DNA of 64,000 nucleotides from Pseudomonas sp. S04 (GCF_009834545.1 NZ_CP019427.1:5028001-5092000), one strand, 5' to 3'. Shown: positions 16,799-25,398, numbered from the stretch's first letter. A program made the numbers and translations. Notes: generated by a model not told the origin, from the letters alone.

Positions 16799-18472
16799 AT
16801 GCTCAGAGATATTTTAATTATTCTTACGGCATCGCTGGTGGTCATTGCGCTGTTCCGGCGCTTGAACCTGCCACCGATCCTTGGCTACCTGTGTGTCGGC
16901 TTGCTGGTCGGGCCACAGGCGTTGGGTTGGGTCAGTGACTCCGAAGGCCTGCCCTACCTGGCGGAGCTGGGGGTGGTGTTCCTGCTGTTTTCCCTGGGCC
17001 TGGAGTTTTCGCTGTCGAAAATGCTCGCCCTGCGCAAAGTGGTATTCGGCCTGGGCAGCCTGCAGGTGCTGGTCTCCAGCGTGCTGTTAGGCGGAGCCCT
17101 GTACATGGCGGGCGTGCAGCCCAGTGCCGCGGTCCTGTTGGGGGCCGGCCTGGCGCTGTCCTCCACGGCCATCGTCAGCAAAGAGCTGACCAGCCTGGGC
17201 GAGGTCTTCAGCCCCCATGGCCAGAACGCCATTGGCGTGCTGCTGTTCCAGGACGTGATCGCTGTCCTGCTGCTGACCATGGTGCCGGTGTTTTCCGGGA
17301 CGTCCGGACAAGCCTGGTATTGGGCCCTGCCGATTACCCTGGGCAAGACCGTGGTGCTGTTTGTCGGCCTGTTCCTGATCAGTCGCTGGCTGTTGCCCAA
17401 GCTGTTCGACGAGATCGCGGCCTCGCGCTCCGCCGAGCTGTTCGTGCTGCTGGCCCTGGTGATTGTGATGCTGACGGCCTGGCTGACCCATCTGCTGGGA
17501 CTGTCACCTGCACTCGGGGCATTTCTGGCGGGCATGCTGCTGGGTGAAAGCAGCTATCGCCATCAGATCGAGGCCGACATCCGGCCATTCCGGGATATTT
17601 TGCTCGGGGTGTTTTTCGTCAGTATCGGCATGCTGATCGACCTGAAAATATTCCAGAGCCACGGCTTGCTGATTGTCGGCTTGACCCTGGCGCTGCTGGT
17701 GACCAAGGGTGTGGTGGTCGCCCTGATCCTGCGGTTCACTGGCAGCAACAGCGAAACCGCCTGGCGCAGCGGCCTGGCCCTGGCCCAGGGTGGCGAGTTC
17801 TGCTTTGCCCTGATGACACAGATGCAAGCCAACAACCTGGTGTCCAAGGAGCTGAGCGGGCTGTTGCTGACCGCGACCTTCTGCTCGATGGTGGTCACCC
17901 CGCTGATGCTGCGGGTCGCGCCGGCCATCGCCAAGCGCCTGCACCGGGCGCCGAACGATGCGGTCAACATGGATGAAATCGCCCAGCAAAGCCAGGAACT
18001 GCAGGGGCACGTGATCATCTGTGGCTACGGTCGCGTCGGCCAGGCCATCGGCCGTGTGTTGCAGGGTGAGCACTATCGGTTTGTCGCGGTCGATGACGAC
18101 CCGGCGCAGATCCAGCACGGGGCCGAGCACACGCATGTGCACTATGGTGATTCGCGGCGCCTGGAACTGCTCACCGCCCTGGGGATAAGTCGCGCCCGCC
18201 TGGTGGTGATCGCGGTGAATGACCCGGATGCGGCAATGGCCATTACCCACGCCGTGCGCCAGATCAACAGCACCATCGAAATCATCGTGCGCACCCAGGA
18301 CGACAGCCAGACCCTCGAGTTGAAAACGGCCGGTGCCACCGAGGTCGTCCCCGAAGTGCTCGAGTCGACGCTGACCCTGGCGGCCCACACCCTGATCATG
18401 CTCGGCACCTCCAAAGAGCGGGTGCAACTGCGGGTCGAGGACGTGCGACGTAATCGTTATCGCTTGCTGTAG
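16799..18472 (+). CDS. KefB-type monovalent cation:proton antiporter with TrkA-N domain
   Basis: 557 residues. The first 380 or so form a CPA2 antiporter domain (about 12 membrane segments) with LPPILGYLCVGLLVGP at the start, ALSSTAIVSKEL and LFQDVIAVLLL typical of the KefB/KefC group, and LSPALGAFLAGMLLGES. A cytosolic TrkA-N nucleotide-binding domain follows, with the Rossmann motif GYGRVGQAIGRVL. The ATG giving MLRDILIIL was chosen; an upstream in-frame extension is unlikely because it lacks membrane-protein character. Probably exports K+ or Na+ for pH or electrophile defence. Confidence 0.9.
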   Translation: MLRDILIILTASLVVIALFRRLNLPPILGYLCVGLLVGPQALGWVSDSEGLPYLAELGVVFLLFSLGLEFSLSKMLALRKVVFGLGSLQVLVSSVLLGGALYMAGVQPSAAVLLGAGLALSSTAIVSKELTSLGEVFSPHGQNAIGVLLFQDVIAVLLLTMVPVFSGTSGQAWYWALPITLGKTVVLFVGLFLISRWLLPKLFDEIAASRSAELFVLLALVIVMLTAWLTHLLGLSPALGAFLAGMLLGESSYRHQIEADIRPFRDILLGVFFVSIGMLIDLKIFQSHGLLIVGLTLALLVTKGVVVALILRFTGSNSETAWRSGLALAQGGEFCFALMTQMQANNLVSKELSGLLLTATFCSMVVTPLMLRVAPAIAKRLHRAPNDAVNMDEIAQQSQELQGHVIICGYGRVGQAIGRVLQGEHYRFVAVDDDPAQIQHGAEHTHVHYGDSRRLELLTALGISRARLVVIAVNDPDAAMAITHAVRQINSTIEIIVRTQDDSQTLELKTAGATEVVPEVLESTLTLAAHTLIMLGTSKERVQLRVEDVRRNRYRLL

Positions 18473-18584
18473 GCCGGATAAAAGCCAATCCACCGTCACT
18501 GATCAACGGGCGCGCGTAAACGGGCGCCCGCCAGGCGCGACTGTGCCCCTCGATGACGCCCGACGATTCTTTCAAGGCTAAAAC

Positions 18585-19307
18585 ATGCTCAATTCTGTCG
18601 CCCTCAAGCACGCCGAACCGCTGCATTGTCAAAGCTGCAAGTTAGCCGCCTTGTGCCTGCCGCTGGCGCTCAACAGCCAGGACATCAGCGCGCTGAACGA
18701 GATCATCAAACGCGAACGCCCGTTGCGCAAAGGGGACTACCTATTCCACCAGGGCGACCCCTTTACCTCCATCTACGCGATTCGTTCCGGCACCCTGAAA
18801 ACCTCCAGCCTCACCAGCAACGGCGAAGAACACATCATCGGCTTTCATTTGCCGGGCGAACTGATCGGCTTCTCCGCCATGGACCTGAACGCCTACACCT
18901 CAACGGCCCAAGCCCAGGAAACCACCACGGTGTGCGAAATCCCCTTTGACCAACTGGAGAACCTGCTGGAGAAGATCCCCAAGCTGCGCCGCCAGTTGAT
19001 CCACATCATGAGCCGCGAGATTCGTGACGATCAGAACATGATGCGCCTGCTGGCGAAGAAAAATGCCCAGGAGCGCCTGGCGGCTTTCCTGATCAATCTC
19101 TCAGTGCGCTTTCACGCCAATGGCTACTCGGCCCATCAGTTTCGCCTGAGCATGACCCGCCAGGAAATCGCCAACTACCTGGGGATCGCCACCGAGACCA
19201 CCTGCCGCACATTCACCTTCCTGCAGCAGCAAGGCCTGATCCAGGCGCAGGGCAAATACATCAAGATCATTGACGCGCCCTCGCTGTGCGAGCTGTCCGA
19301 CCGCTAG
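18585..19307 (+). CDS. FNR/ANR-type transcriptional regulator (4Fe-4S cysteines present)
   Basis: 240 residues. It has the FNR cysteine pattern C15-X2-C18-X5-C24 plus C117 (TTVCEIPF), so it should bind an oxygen-sensitive 4Fe-4S cluster. A cyclic-nucleotide-binding-like beta roll, dimer helix (RRQLIHIMSREIRDDQNMM) and crp-type helix-turn-helix follow. The recognition helix reads ATETTCRTF where canonical ANR/FNR has VET-x-SR: the Ser that contacts the TTGAT site is Cys here. It is probably a paralogue of ANR rather than ANR itself; other pseudomonads such as P. putida carry several FNR paralogues. No clear FNR box was found in front of it. Confidence 0.88.
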   Translation: MLNSVALKHAEPLHCQSCKLAALCLPLALNSQDISALNEIIKRERPLRKGDYLFHQGDPFTSIYAIRSGTLKTSSLTSNGEEHIIGFHLPGELIGFSAMDLNAYTSTAQAQETTTVCEIPFDQLENLLEKIPKLRRQLIHIMSREIRDDQNMMRLLAKKNAQERLAAFLINLSVRFHANGYSAHQFRLSMTRQEIANYLGIATETTCRTFTFLQQQGLIQAQGKYIKIIDAPSLCELSDR

Positions 19308-19321
19308 GCGCCGCGGCGTGT

Positions 19322-20497
19322 TCATGACGCCTTCAAGACCCCATACACCCCACGCACAATCATCTCCACTTCCCGCTCATCAAGGGTCAGGGGCGGCAGC
19401 AGGCGGATGGTCTTGCCCCGGGTGACGTTGATCAGCAGGCCATGATCGCGGGCGGCGATCAGGCTCAGGTCGCGGATCGAGTGGCTCAGCTCGATCCCGA
19501 TCATCAAGCCCTGGCCACGAATCGCTACCACGTTCGCCAGGCCATCGAGCTCGGCGTGCAGCCGTGCCAACAGGCGTTCGCCCTGGCGCCTGGCGTTGTC
19601 CAGCAAGCCTTGTTCCTCGATGATCTCCAGCACCGTGCAACCCACCCGGCAGGCCAGCGGGTTGCCGCCAAAAGTGCTGCCGTGACTGCCTGGGGTGAAC
19701 AGCCGCGCAGCGTTGCCCCGGGCCAGGCACGCGCCGATCGGCACTCCGTTGCCCAGGCCCTTGGCCAGCGTCATGACGTCCGGCACCACGCCCTCGTGCT
19801 GGAAGGCGAACCATTGCCCGGTACGACCGATGCCGGTCTGGATCTCATCGAGCATCAGCAGCCAATTGCGCCGGTTGCAGCGCTCGCGCACCGCGCTCAG
19901 ATAGCCCGGCGGCGCCAGTTGCACGCCGCTCTCGCCCTGGATCGGCTCCATCAGGATGGCCACGATGCGCTGCCCGTGATCCTGGTGCGCTTGATCCAGC
20001 GCGGCGAGGTCGCCGAACGGTACTTTCAGGAAGTCCCCCGGCAAAGCGCCGAAGCCCAGGCGCACCGCCGGGCCGTCGCTGGCCGACAGGGTGCCGAGGG
20101 TGCGGCCGTGAAAGGCGTTTTCCATGACCACCACCAAGGGCTGCTCGATACCTTTTTGCCAGCCGTACAGGCGCGCCAGCTTCAGCGCGGTTTCATTGGC
20201 TTCGGCCCCGGAATTGCTGAAGAACGCCCGCTCCAGGCCTGACAGCTGGGTGAGCTTTTGCGCCAGTTGCTGCTGCCAGTCGATGCTGTACAGGTTGGAG
20301 GTGTGCAGCAACAGGCCGGCCTGTTCGCTGATGGCGCTGACCAGCCGTGGGTGCGAGTGGCCGACGTTGGTCACCGCCACACCCGCCACCGCGTCCAGGT
20401 ACTCGCGACCGGCCTGGTCCCACAGGCGGGTCCCCAGGCCTTTGGCAAAACTCAGGGCCAGGGGTTGGTAGGTACTCATCAGGTGGGTGGCGGTCAT
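19322..20497 (-). CDS. ArgD-like class III aminotransferase (acetylornithine aminotransferase family)
   Basis: 391 residues, PLP-dependent. Family features are [38 protein letters not shown], the [14 protein letters not shown] stretch and the Schiff-base lysine in [15 protein letters not shown]. Acts on acetylornithine or related omega-amino acids such as ornithine, putrescine or GABA; the exact substrate is not set by these motifs. Pseudomonads usually have more than one argD homologue, and this one stands outside an arginine operon. It is divergent from a LysR gene with a palindrome between them, so substrate-responsive control is likely. Confidence 0.85.
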   Translation of the reverse strand: MTATHLMSTYQPLALSFAKGLGTRLWDQAGREYLDAVAGVAVTNVGHSHPRLVSAISEQAGLLLHTSNLYSIDWQQQLAQKLTQLSGLERAFFSNSGAEANETALKLARLYGWQKGIEQPLVVVMENAFHGRTLGTLSASDGPAVRLGFGALPGDFLKVPFGDLAALDQAHQDHGQRIVAILMEPIQGESGVQLAPPGYLSAVRERCNRRNWLLMLDEIQTGIGRTGQWFAFQHEGVVPDVMTLAKGLGNGVPIGACLARGNAARLFTPGSHGSTFGGNPLACRVGCTVLEIIEEQGLLDNARRQGERLLARLHAELDGLANVVAIRGQGLMIGIELSHSIRDLSLIAARDHGLLINVTRGKTIRLLPPLTLDEREVEMIVRGVYGVLKAS

Positions 20498-20570
20498 GGC
20501 AGCGTGCTCCAGCAGGGTTCGGTGTTTTTGCAGTATCGTTAGCCACCTGAGCTGGATAAACAGCCTGAAA

Positions 20571-20587
20571 CTTCAATCATCTTGAAG
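20571..20587. promoter_or_regulatory. Perfect palindrome, probable LysR operator
   Basis: CTTCAA-N5-TTGAAG, containing the LysR-type T-N11-A pattern, centred at 20579 and ending 12 bp before the LysR start. It fits an autoregulatory site that also controls the divergent aminotransferase gene. Confidence 0.55.
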
Positions 20588-20599
20588 CTGGAATTGATA

Positions 20600-21544
20600 A
20601 TGGACCTATTCCTGGCCATGACGGTGTACGTCAAAGTGGTCGAGACTGGCAGCATGACCGCCGCTGCCCGCCAATGCAGCTTGTCGACCACCATGGTCGG
20701 CAACCACTTGCGCGCCCTCGAGCAACGCCTGGGCGTCAGCCTGATCAACCGCACCACCCGCCGCCAGCGCCTGACCGAGTTTGGCGCGGCCTACTACGAG
20801 CGGTGCCTGGAGGTACTGGGGCTGGTGCAGGACAGCGAACGGCTCGCCGAAACCGTGCAGGACGAACCCGAGGGCATACTGCGCATTGCCGCCCCACCGA
20901 GCTTCGGTTCCGAATGCCTGGCGCCAGCCATGCACCTGTTCACGCAGCAATACCCGCAAATCCGCGTCGATGTGGTGCTGAGCCAGCAGGTGGTGGACCT
21001 GATCGACAACAGCGTCCACGCCGCCATTCGCCTGGGCACCCCCGAGCCATCGGGGCTGATCGCGCGGCCGTTGATGGACTTCACCCTGACCATCTGCGCC
21101 GCCCCGTCCTACCTGGAGCGCCGGGGAGTGCCCCGCACGCCGGCCGAACTGAGCCACCACGCCTGCCTGACCTACGCCTACCCTGTCGGCGATGACTGGA
21201 GCGCGGTGGGCAAACAATGGCCACTGACCGGGCCCGAAGGCGAGGTGCTGGTGCCGGTCAGCGGGCCGATGATGATCAACAGTGCACCCGGCCTGCACCA
21301 GGCCGCCCGCGCCGGCATGGGCGTGGTCATGCTGCCCGATGCGCTGGTGCAGCAGGACCTGCAGGACGGCAAGCTGGTGGCGCTGCTGCGTGACTATCAA
21401 CTGCCCCGCCGGCCGATGAACCTGGTCTACGCACCGGACCGCTATCGCTTGCCGAAGCTGCGCTGTTTTGTCGAGTTCGCAGTGCAAATGTGGGGCAAAC
21501 AAGGTGCCGGGCCGGTCGCACCCAAATCGCATAAATCACCGTAG
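20600..21544 (+). CDS. LysR-family transcriptional regulator
   Basis: 314 residues. The N-terminal winged helix-turn-helix reads MTAAARQCSLSTTMVGNHLR and ALEQRLGVSLINRTTRRQRL, followed by the linker helix and the two-lobed effector domain (DVVLSQQVVDLIDNSVHAAI, RLGTPEPSGLIARPL). It is of the common CrgA/DmlR-like class. The ATG at 20600 was chosen because it gives the standard short N-terminus MDLFLAMTVYVKVVETGS. It is divergent from the ArgD-like gene, the most likely target. Confidence 0.92.
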   Translation: MDLFLAMTVYVKVVETGSMTAAARQCSLSTTMVGNHLRALEQRLGVSLINRTTRRQRLTEFGAAYYERCLEVLGLVQDSERLAETVQDEPEGILRIAAPPSFGSECLAPAMHLFTQQYPQIRVDVVLSQQVVDLIDNSVHAAIRLGTPEPSGLIARPLMDFTLTICAAPSYLERRGVPRTPAELSHHACLTYAYPVGDDWSAVGKQWPLTGPEGEVLVPVSGPMMINSAPGLHQAARAGMGVVMLPDALVQQDLQDGKLVALLRDYQLPRRPMNLVYAPDRYRLPKLRCFVEFAVQMWGKQGAGPVAPKSHKSP

Positions 21545-22302
21545 GAGCAAAGCTTGCTCGCGATCGCGATCTCAAGGGCGGCATCGAGGCATCGCGGCAT
21601 AGGTATCTACACAACTGTGGTGCGACCGGGATGTTGGATCAGGCCGAGTACATATCCATTTCTTCGGTAACGGCCTCCTATGGTTCCGCCTGACGGCGGC
21701 TCACTTTTGGACAGCGCAAAAGTAAGCAAAACGCTACATCCCCACCACTCGGTGCCTCGCTTAGGCTCGGCATGCCCGTACTCCGACATTGATTTGGGGG
21801 GCCGCCGCAATGGGCCCTCCCTGGCCCAGTGCGGCTAAACCGGCGTCCTGCCGGTTTACCCCCCAAATCAATATCGGATTCCGGCCAGCGTGGTTAACGG
21901 GCGCCCAGAATCAAAAACAAAGCGAGGCGGCCTAAAAGCCGACCTGATCGCTAGGGCATGCGCGGTGTAGCTTCTACTTCCTAAGACGCTGACGAAGTCA
22001 GCCATCTTTTGATCTGGCTTTGGCTTTGGCTTTTGATCCTGGGCGCCCCGTTAACCACGCTGGCCGAACGCAGGCTTGAAGCCGTGGGTAACCCGGCAGG
22101 ACGCCGGGTTAGCCGCCCCGCGCCATGGATGGCGCGTGGCGGCGGCCCACGGATTCAAGCCTGCGTGAGGGCACACCGAGCCTAAGCGAGGTGCCGAGTG
22201 GTGGGGCAAGAGCGTTTTGCTTACTTTTGCGCTTCTCAAAAGTGAGCCGCCGTTGAACTGCCCCCCGAATGTTGGACACCTGACCCCTCGGGAGGGTGTT
22301 CC

Positions 22303-22845
22303 ATGACGAAATACAACCTAGCACTCAAGCAATCACTGATTGAAGAGTGTTTGTCTGCCAGTAGCGTTCATGAGGTGGCCCTCAAGCATGGCTTGAGTCC
22401 ATCGCTGCTGCGGCGCTGGATCAAGGGTTTTGAAAAACACGGTGCCTCTGGCTTGATTGCCAAGTACAGCCATTACGATGCCCAGTTTAAATTGAAGGTT
22501 TTGCAGTGCATCGAACAAGATGGACTGTCGGACCAACAGGCCTGTATACGGTTTGATATCCGTGGTCCAAGTAGTATCAGGCAGTGGCGAAAGCTGTACG
22601 ATGAAGGCGGTGTAGAAGCACTACAACCGCATCGTCTTAAAGAGTCCAGCATGCCCCGCAAACCTTCTAGGCAACCCAAAGCAAGTCCTGTTCTTCCTGC
22701 GGACGCAGAGCTGACCTCTGAACAAATGCTCGCAGAACTGGCCTATCTGCGCGCGGAGAATGCCTATCTAAAAAAGCTCGATGCCTTAATCCAAGCGGAT
22801 CCCCGTACTGCGCAGCCAAAAAAACGCAGTCCGTCCAAGGATTGA
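22303..22845 (+). CDS. IS3-family transposase OrfA (copy 1)
   Basis: 180-residue DNA-binding subunit. Two helix-turn-helix repeats of the IS150 type are seen (SSVHEVALKHGLSPSLLRRW and LSDQQACIRFDIRGPSSIRQW), then a basic segment and a C-terminal leucine-rich coil (EQMLAELAYLRAENAYLKKL). An A7 run at 22818-22824, close to its end, is a likely -1 programmed frameshift site; the orfB frame is open from there, so an OrfAB fusion transposase can be made. Confidence 0.93.
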   Translation: MTKYNLALKQSLIEECLSASSVHEVALKHGLSPSLLRRWIKGFEKHGASGLIAKYSHYDAQFKLKVLQCIEQDGLSDQQACIRFDIRGPSSIRQWRKLYDEGGVEALQPHRLKESSMPRKPSRQPKASPVLPADAELTSEQMLAELAYLRAENAYLKKLDALIQADPRTAQPKKRSPSKD

Positions 22846-23666
22846 GGCATGAGTATCCACTTGCTCTGTTGCTACGTGCTGCGGGACTTGCACGCAGTAC
22901 CTTCTATTATCAAAGCAAAACACTGCTAACCGACAAGCATGCCGACCTTAAAGATCGCATCCGCAGCGTCTATCACGGGCATAAGGGGCGTTACGGCTAC
23001 CGCCGTATCACCGCAACCCTTGGAAACAGTGGTGAGTTGATCAATCACAAGAAGGTGCATCGGCTGATGCAGATGATGGGCCTCAAGTCGTTGGTCAAAG
23101 TGAAGAAATATCGCTCTTACCGAGGTGCTGAAGGGCTTGTTGCGCCTGATCTACTAAAGCGCGAATTTAAGGCAGAAGCCCCTAACCAGAAATGGGCAAC
23201 CGACGTGACGGAGTTCAAGGTGAAGGGGCAGAAACTGTTTCTTTCGCCTCTCATGGATTTGTACAACGGCGAGATCCTGGCTTACCAGATCAACCGACGT
23301 CCCGAGTTCAGGATGGTTTCGACGATGCTGGAAAAGGCCTTCGGGCGACTGAATCAAGGGGACAAACCGATACTGCACTCTGACCAGGGTTGGCAGTACA
23401 GGCAGCCTACCTACCGACACATGCTGGCCGAAAAGAGCATCGAGCAGAGCATGTCGCGCAAGGGTAATTGCTTGGACAATGCCGCCATGGAAAGCTTTTT
23501 CGGCACGCTCAAGAGCGAGTTTTTCTATCTGGAATCATTTGAGAGTGTGGAGCAGCTGGCATCAGGCATAGAGGATTACATCGCCTACTACAACCAAGAC
23601 CGCATAAGCCTCAGACTGAATGGCTTGAGCCCGGTACAATTTCGGACCCAGGCATTAAATCAATAG
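22842..23666 (+). CDS. IS3-family transposase OrfB, DDE integrase (copy 1)
   Basis: 274 residues with the retroviral-integrase-type catalytic core. The DDE residues are in WATDVTEFKV, LHSDQGWQY and LDNAAMESFFGTLKSE; the HTH_21-like N-terminus contains YHGHKGRYGYRRI. It overlaps orfA by 4 bp in the -1 frame, with only a TTG available as its own start, so most product is probably made by frameshifting from orfA. Confidence 0.93.
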   Translation: MRHEYPLALLLRAAGLARSTFYYQSKTLLTDKHADLKDRIRSVYHGHKGRYGYRRITATLGNSGELINHKKVHRLMQMMGLKSLVKVKKYRSYRGAEGLVAPDLLKREFKAEAPNQKWATDVTEFKVKGQKLFLSPLMDLYNGEILAYQINRRPEFRMVSTMLEKAFGRLNQGDKPILHSDQGWQYRQPTYRHMLAEKSIEQSMSRKGNCLDNAAMESFFGTLKSEFFYLESFESVEQLASGIEDYIAYYNQDRISLRLNGLSPVQFRTQALNQ

Positions 23667-23828
23667 CGTCCCCTGTCCAACTTTCGGGGGGCAGTTCACG
23701 TCAGGCGGAACCATAGGAGGCCGTTACCGCAAAAATGGATATGTACTCCGCCTAATCCAACACCCCAGAGGCCGCCACGCGGGCAAGCCTTGCTCCTACA
23801 ACAGCGCGTAGTCGAATCACATTATGGA

Positions 23829-23874
23829 TTAGCCTCCAAAGGCTACTTTTGCAAATGTAGCCTTTAGAGGCTAC
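23829..23874. promoter_or_regulatory. Tandem 18-bp palindromes upstream of the SatD-like gene
   Basis: Two palindromes of the form GTAGCCT-N4-AGGCTAC: 23829-23846 (one outer mismatch, centre CCAA) and 23857-23874 (perfect, centre TTAG). Start-to-start spacing is 28 bp. The second one lies exactly between the candidate -35 and -10 of the promoter at 23849-23877, which is where a repressor operator would act. The same pair with the same spacing recurs at 25253-25298. Confidence 0.7.
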
Positions 23875-23877
23875 TTT
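23849..23877 (+). promoter_or_regulatory. Candidate promoter for the SatD-like/DUF3307 operon
   Basis: TTGCAA at 23849-23854 and TACTTT at 23872-23877 with 17 bp between, 32 bp before the ATG. Palindrome 2 fills the spacer. Moderate matches only. Confidence 0.4.
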
Positions 23878-23908
23878 TAAGCACTACGTCTTTCCTCTAG
23901 GCACCTGC

Positions 23909-24526
23909 ATGACGATCAAGGCAGTCCTGACCGGCGATCTGATTCATTCCCAGCACTCCCACGACACCCTGGCGTACATCGAGGGGCTTGCAGCAGTGCT
24001 GGCGACCTTGAGTGAGCGCTACGGCGCCAGCGCTGAAACCTTCCGTGGCGATGGCTTTCAACTGGTGCTCGGGCAACCGGCGCTGGCCTTCGACTGTGCG
24101 CTGGCCTTGCGGGCCGGGCTGATTGCCGCCAGTCCCAAAGGCGAGCGTTGGGACGCCCGGGTCGCCATCGGCCTCGGAACGGCGCAAGCAGACCAAGGCT
24201 ACGGCGAAGTCTTTGTGCTTTCCGGGCAAGGCCTGGACAGCATGAAAAAATCGACCCTGGGGGTTTTCAGCAGCGACGGGCAGTTTCTCGAGCGCACAGA
24301 GCTGGTGACCGAGTTTGTCGGCGCCATCATCGAGCAATGGACCCAGGTGGAGGCCCAGACCTACGGCGTACACCTGACCAGCCAGGGCGATCAATCGAGT
24401 ACCGCCCACTACCTGGGCAAATCCCGGGTCACGGTCAACAAGGCCTTGCAACGGGCCCAGGCACGATTGCTCGATCGTTTCCTGGAACGCACCCACCAGT
24501 GGATCGAGGAGTTGCAACATGGCTGA
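23909..24526 (+). CDS. SatD-like regulator/adaptor with C-terminal helix-turn-helix
   Basis: 205 residues. The N-terminus VLTGDLIHSQ and the FRGDGFQLVLG and ARVAIGLGTAQ segments resemble the SatD family, whose fold is related to nucleotidyl-cyclase-like domains but whose role is not established. The C-terminus HYLGKSRVTVNKALQRAQAR looks like a helix-turn-helix, so it may bind the palindromes on both sides of the operon. It overlaps the downstream membrane-protein gene by 8 bp. The ribosome-binding site is weak. A SatD-type gene next to a DUF3307-type gene is a recurrent pairing; in Streptococcus mutans the name comes from the acid-tolerance sat operon. Function here is unknown. Confidence 0.72.
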   Translation: MTIKAVLTGDLIHSQHSHDTLAYIEGLAAVLATLSERYGASAETFRGDGFQLVLGQPALAFDCALALRAGLIAASPKGERWDARVAIGLGTAQADQGYGEVFVLSGQGLDSMKKSTLGVFSSDGQFLERTELVTEFVGAIIEQWTQVEAQTYGVHLTSQGDQSSTAHYLGKSRVTVNKALQRAQARLLDRFLERTHQWIEELQHG

Positions 24527-25256
24527 GCCGAGCACCCTGTTGCTGATACTGCTACTGATCCATGTGCTGGCCGACTTCTCCCTGCCGTGGAAACGCTGGT
24601 TCAGCGATGCTGCCACCGGCTTACACCGAGCGCGGGCGCTGACGGGCTATGTCGCGGTCGCCGGGCTGGGCTACTTTAGCGCGCTGGCGCTGACTGCCAA
24701 CCCGCTCCCCTGGGCTGCACTGATCGCGCTGTCGCTGGCCGTGGCACGAGCGGCGCTGCATGGATTACTACCGCGGCCCGCGCCCCATCCGGTGCGCCGT
24801 TTTATCCTGGAGCAGGGACTATGCGTGCTGGCGATCCTCGGGGTCTGGGCCGTGATCGAGGGTGCCGCGCTGCCCTGGCACGCCTGGTTGAGGGGACTGG
24901 TGAGCCCGCCAAACCTGTTGATCGCCCTGGCCTACCTGCTGGTGTTGCGCCCCACTTCCAGCTTGATCGGGGCCGCCCTCGCCCCGTGGATCAGGGAAGT
25001 CGACAAGCTCGGCTCACTGGCCAATGCCGGTGCGCTGATTGGCAATCTGGAGCGGGTGTTGATCCTGACCTTCGTCCTGTTGCAGCAATGGGAGGCCGTG
25101 GGTTTCCTGATCACCGCCAAAAGCATCCTGCGCTTCAATGAAATCCAGGGGGCCAAGGTCCGCTCACTGAGCGAATACGTGCTGCTGGGCACCTTGTTGA
25201 GTTTCACCATGAGTATCGCCATCGGGCTGGCGGTGACGCGGATCCTGGCACTGTAG
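24519..25256 (+). CDS. DUF3307-like integral membrane protein
   Basis: 245 residues with about six or seven membrane helices. The first helix contains LLILLLIHVLADFSLPWK, which resembles the HxxxDF pattern of the DUF3307 family; the C-terminal part has LERVLILTFVLLQQWEAVGF followed by the conserved-looking ITAKSILRFNEIQ and a final helix. It overlaps the SatD-like gene, so the two are made together. The last codon lies inside the first downstream palindrome (25253-25270). No transport or enzyme motif is recognised. Confidence 0.7.
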   Translation: MAEPSTLLLILLLIHVLADFSLPWKRWFSDAATGLHRARALTGYVAVAGLGYFSALALTANPLPWAALIALSLAVARAALHGLLPRPAPHPVRRFILEQGLCVLAILGVWAVIEGAALPWHAWLRGLVSPPNLLIALAYLLVLRPTSSLIGAALAPWIREVDKLGSLANAGALIGNLERVLILTFVLLQQWEAVGFLITAKSILRFNEIQGAKVRSLSEYVLLGTLLSFTMSIAIGLAVTRILAL

Positions 25257-25298
25257 CCTCCTGAGGCTACTTTTCGAGATGTAGCCTCAGAAGGCTAC
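25253..25298. promoter_or_regulatory. Second tandem pair of 18-bp palindromes, downstream of the DUF3307-like gene
   Basis: Perfect copies GTAGCCT-N4-AGGCTAC at 25253-25270 (centre CCTG, overlapping the stop codon) and 25281-25298 (centre CAGA), spaced 28 bp start to start like the upstream pair. The 10-bp gaps are ttttgcaaat upstream and ttttcgagat here. It lies 101 bp before the diguanylate cyclase gene and may control it, or act as a 3' hairpin of the operon. Confidence 0.65.
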
Positions 25299-25398
25299 AC
25301 CTGCGCGGCGACTTCCGGCACTGGAGCGGCACTGTACCTTGGGCTAGTCTCAGCGGCGCAGGGGCCACTTCGGCATTAGCACAGCAGGGAGAGCGATC

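Larger units (their letters stand above)
22254..23698 (+). mobile_element. IS3-family (IS150-type) insertion sequence, copy 1
   Basis: 1445 bp with ends 5'-TGAACTGCCCCCCGAA and its inverted counterpart TTCGGGGGGCAGTTCA, i.e. TG...CA termini as in the IS3 family. It carries orfA and orfB in -1 frame relation. Direct 3-bp duplication CGT flanks it (22251-22253 and 23699-23701). Two further copies with the same length, ends and encoded proteins occur at 40729-42173 and 49000-50444 on the other strand. Confidence 0.95.
21543..23800. repeat. Large extragenic inverted-repeat element, interrupted by an IS
   Basis: A gene-free region bounded by inverted REP sequences (gtaggagcaaagcttgctcgc at the left, its inverted counterpart at about 23778-23800). 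Inside are long inverted arms: about 21631-21783 pairs with about 22168-22253 joined to 23702-23760, and about 21880-21915 pairs with about 22035-22070. The right arm is split by the IS at 22254-23698. The left arm keeps an intact hairpin (21686-21699) equivalent to the site the IS entered. Without the IS the element would be about 800 bp. No coding sequence is supported outside the IS. Confidence 0.75.

Noticed and set aside
23829..23874. The GTAGCCT palindromes as a CRISPR array or integron attC sites
   Set aside because: Units are too short and only paired, with 10-bp gaps of similar sequence rather than unique spacers; no integrase or cas gene is nearby.
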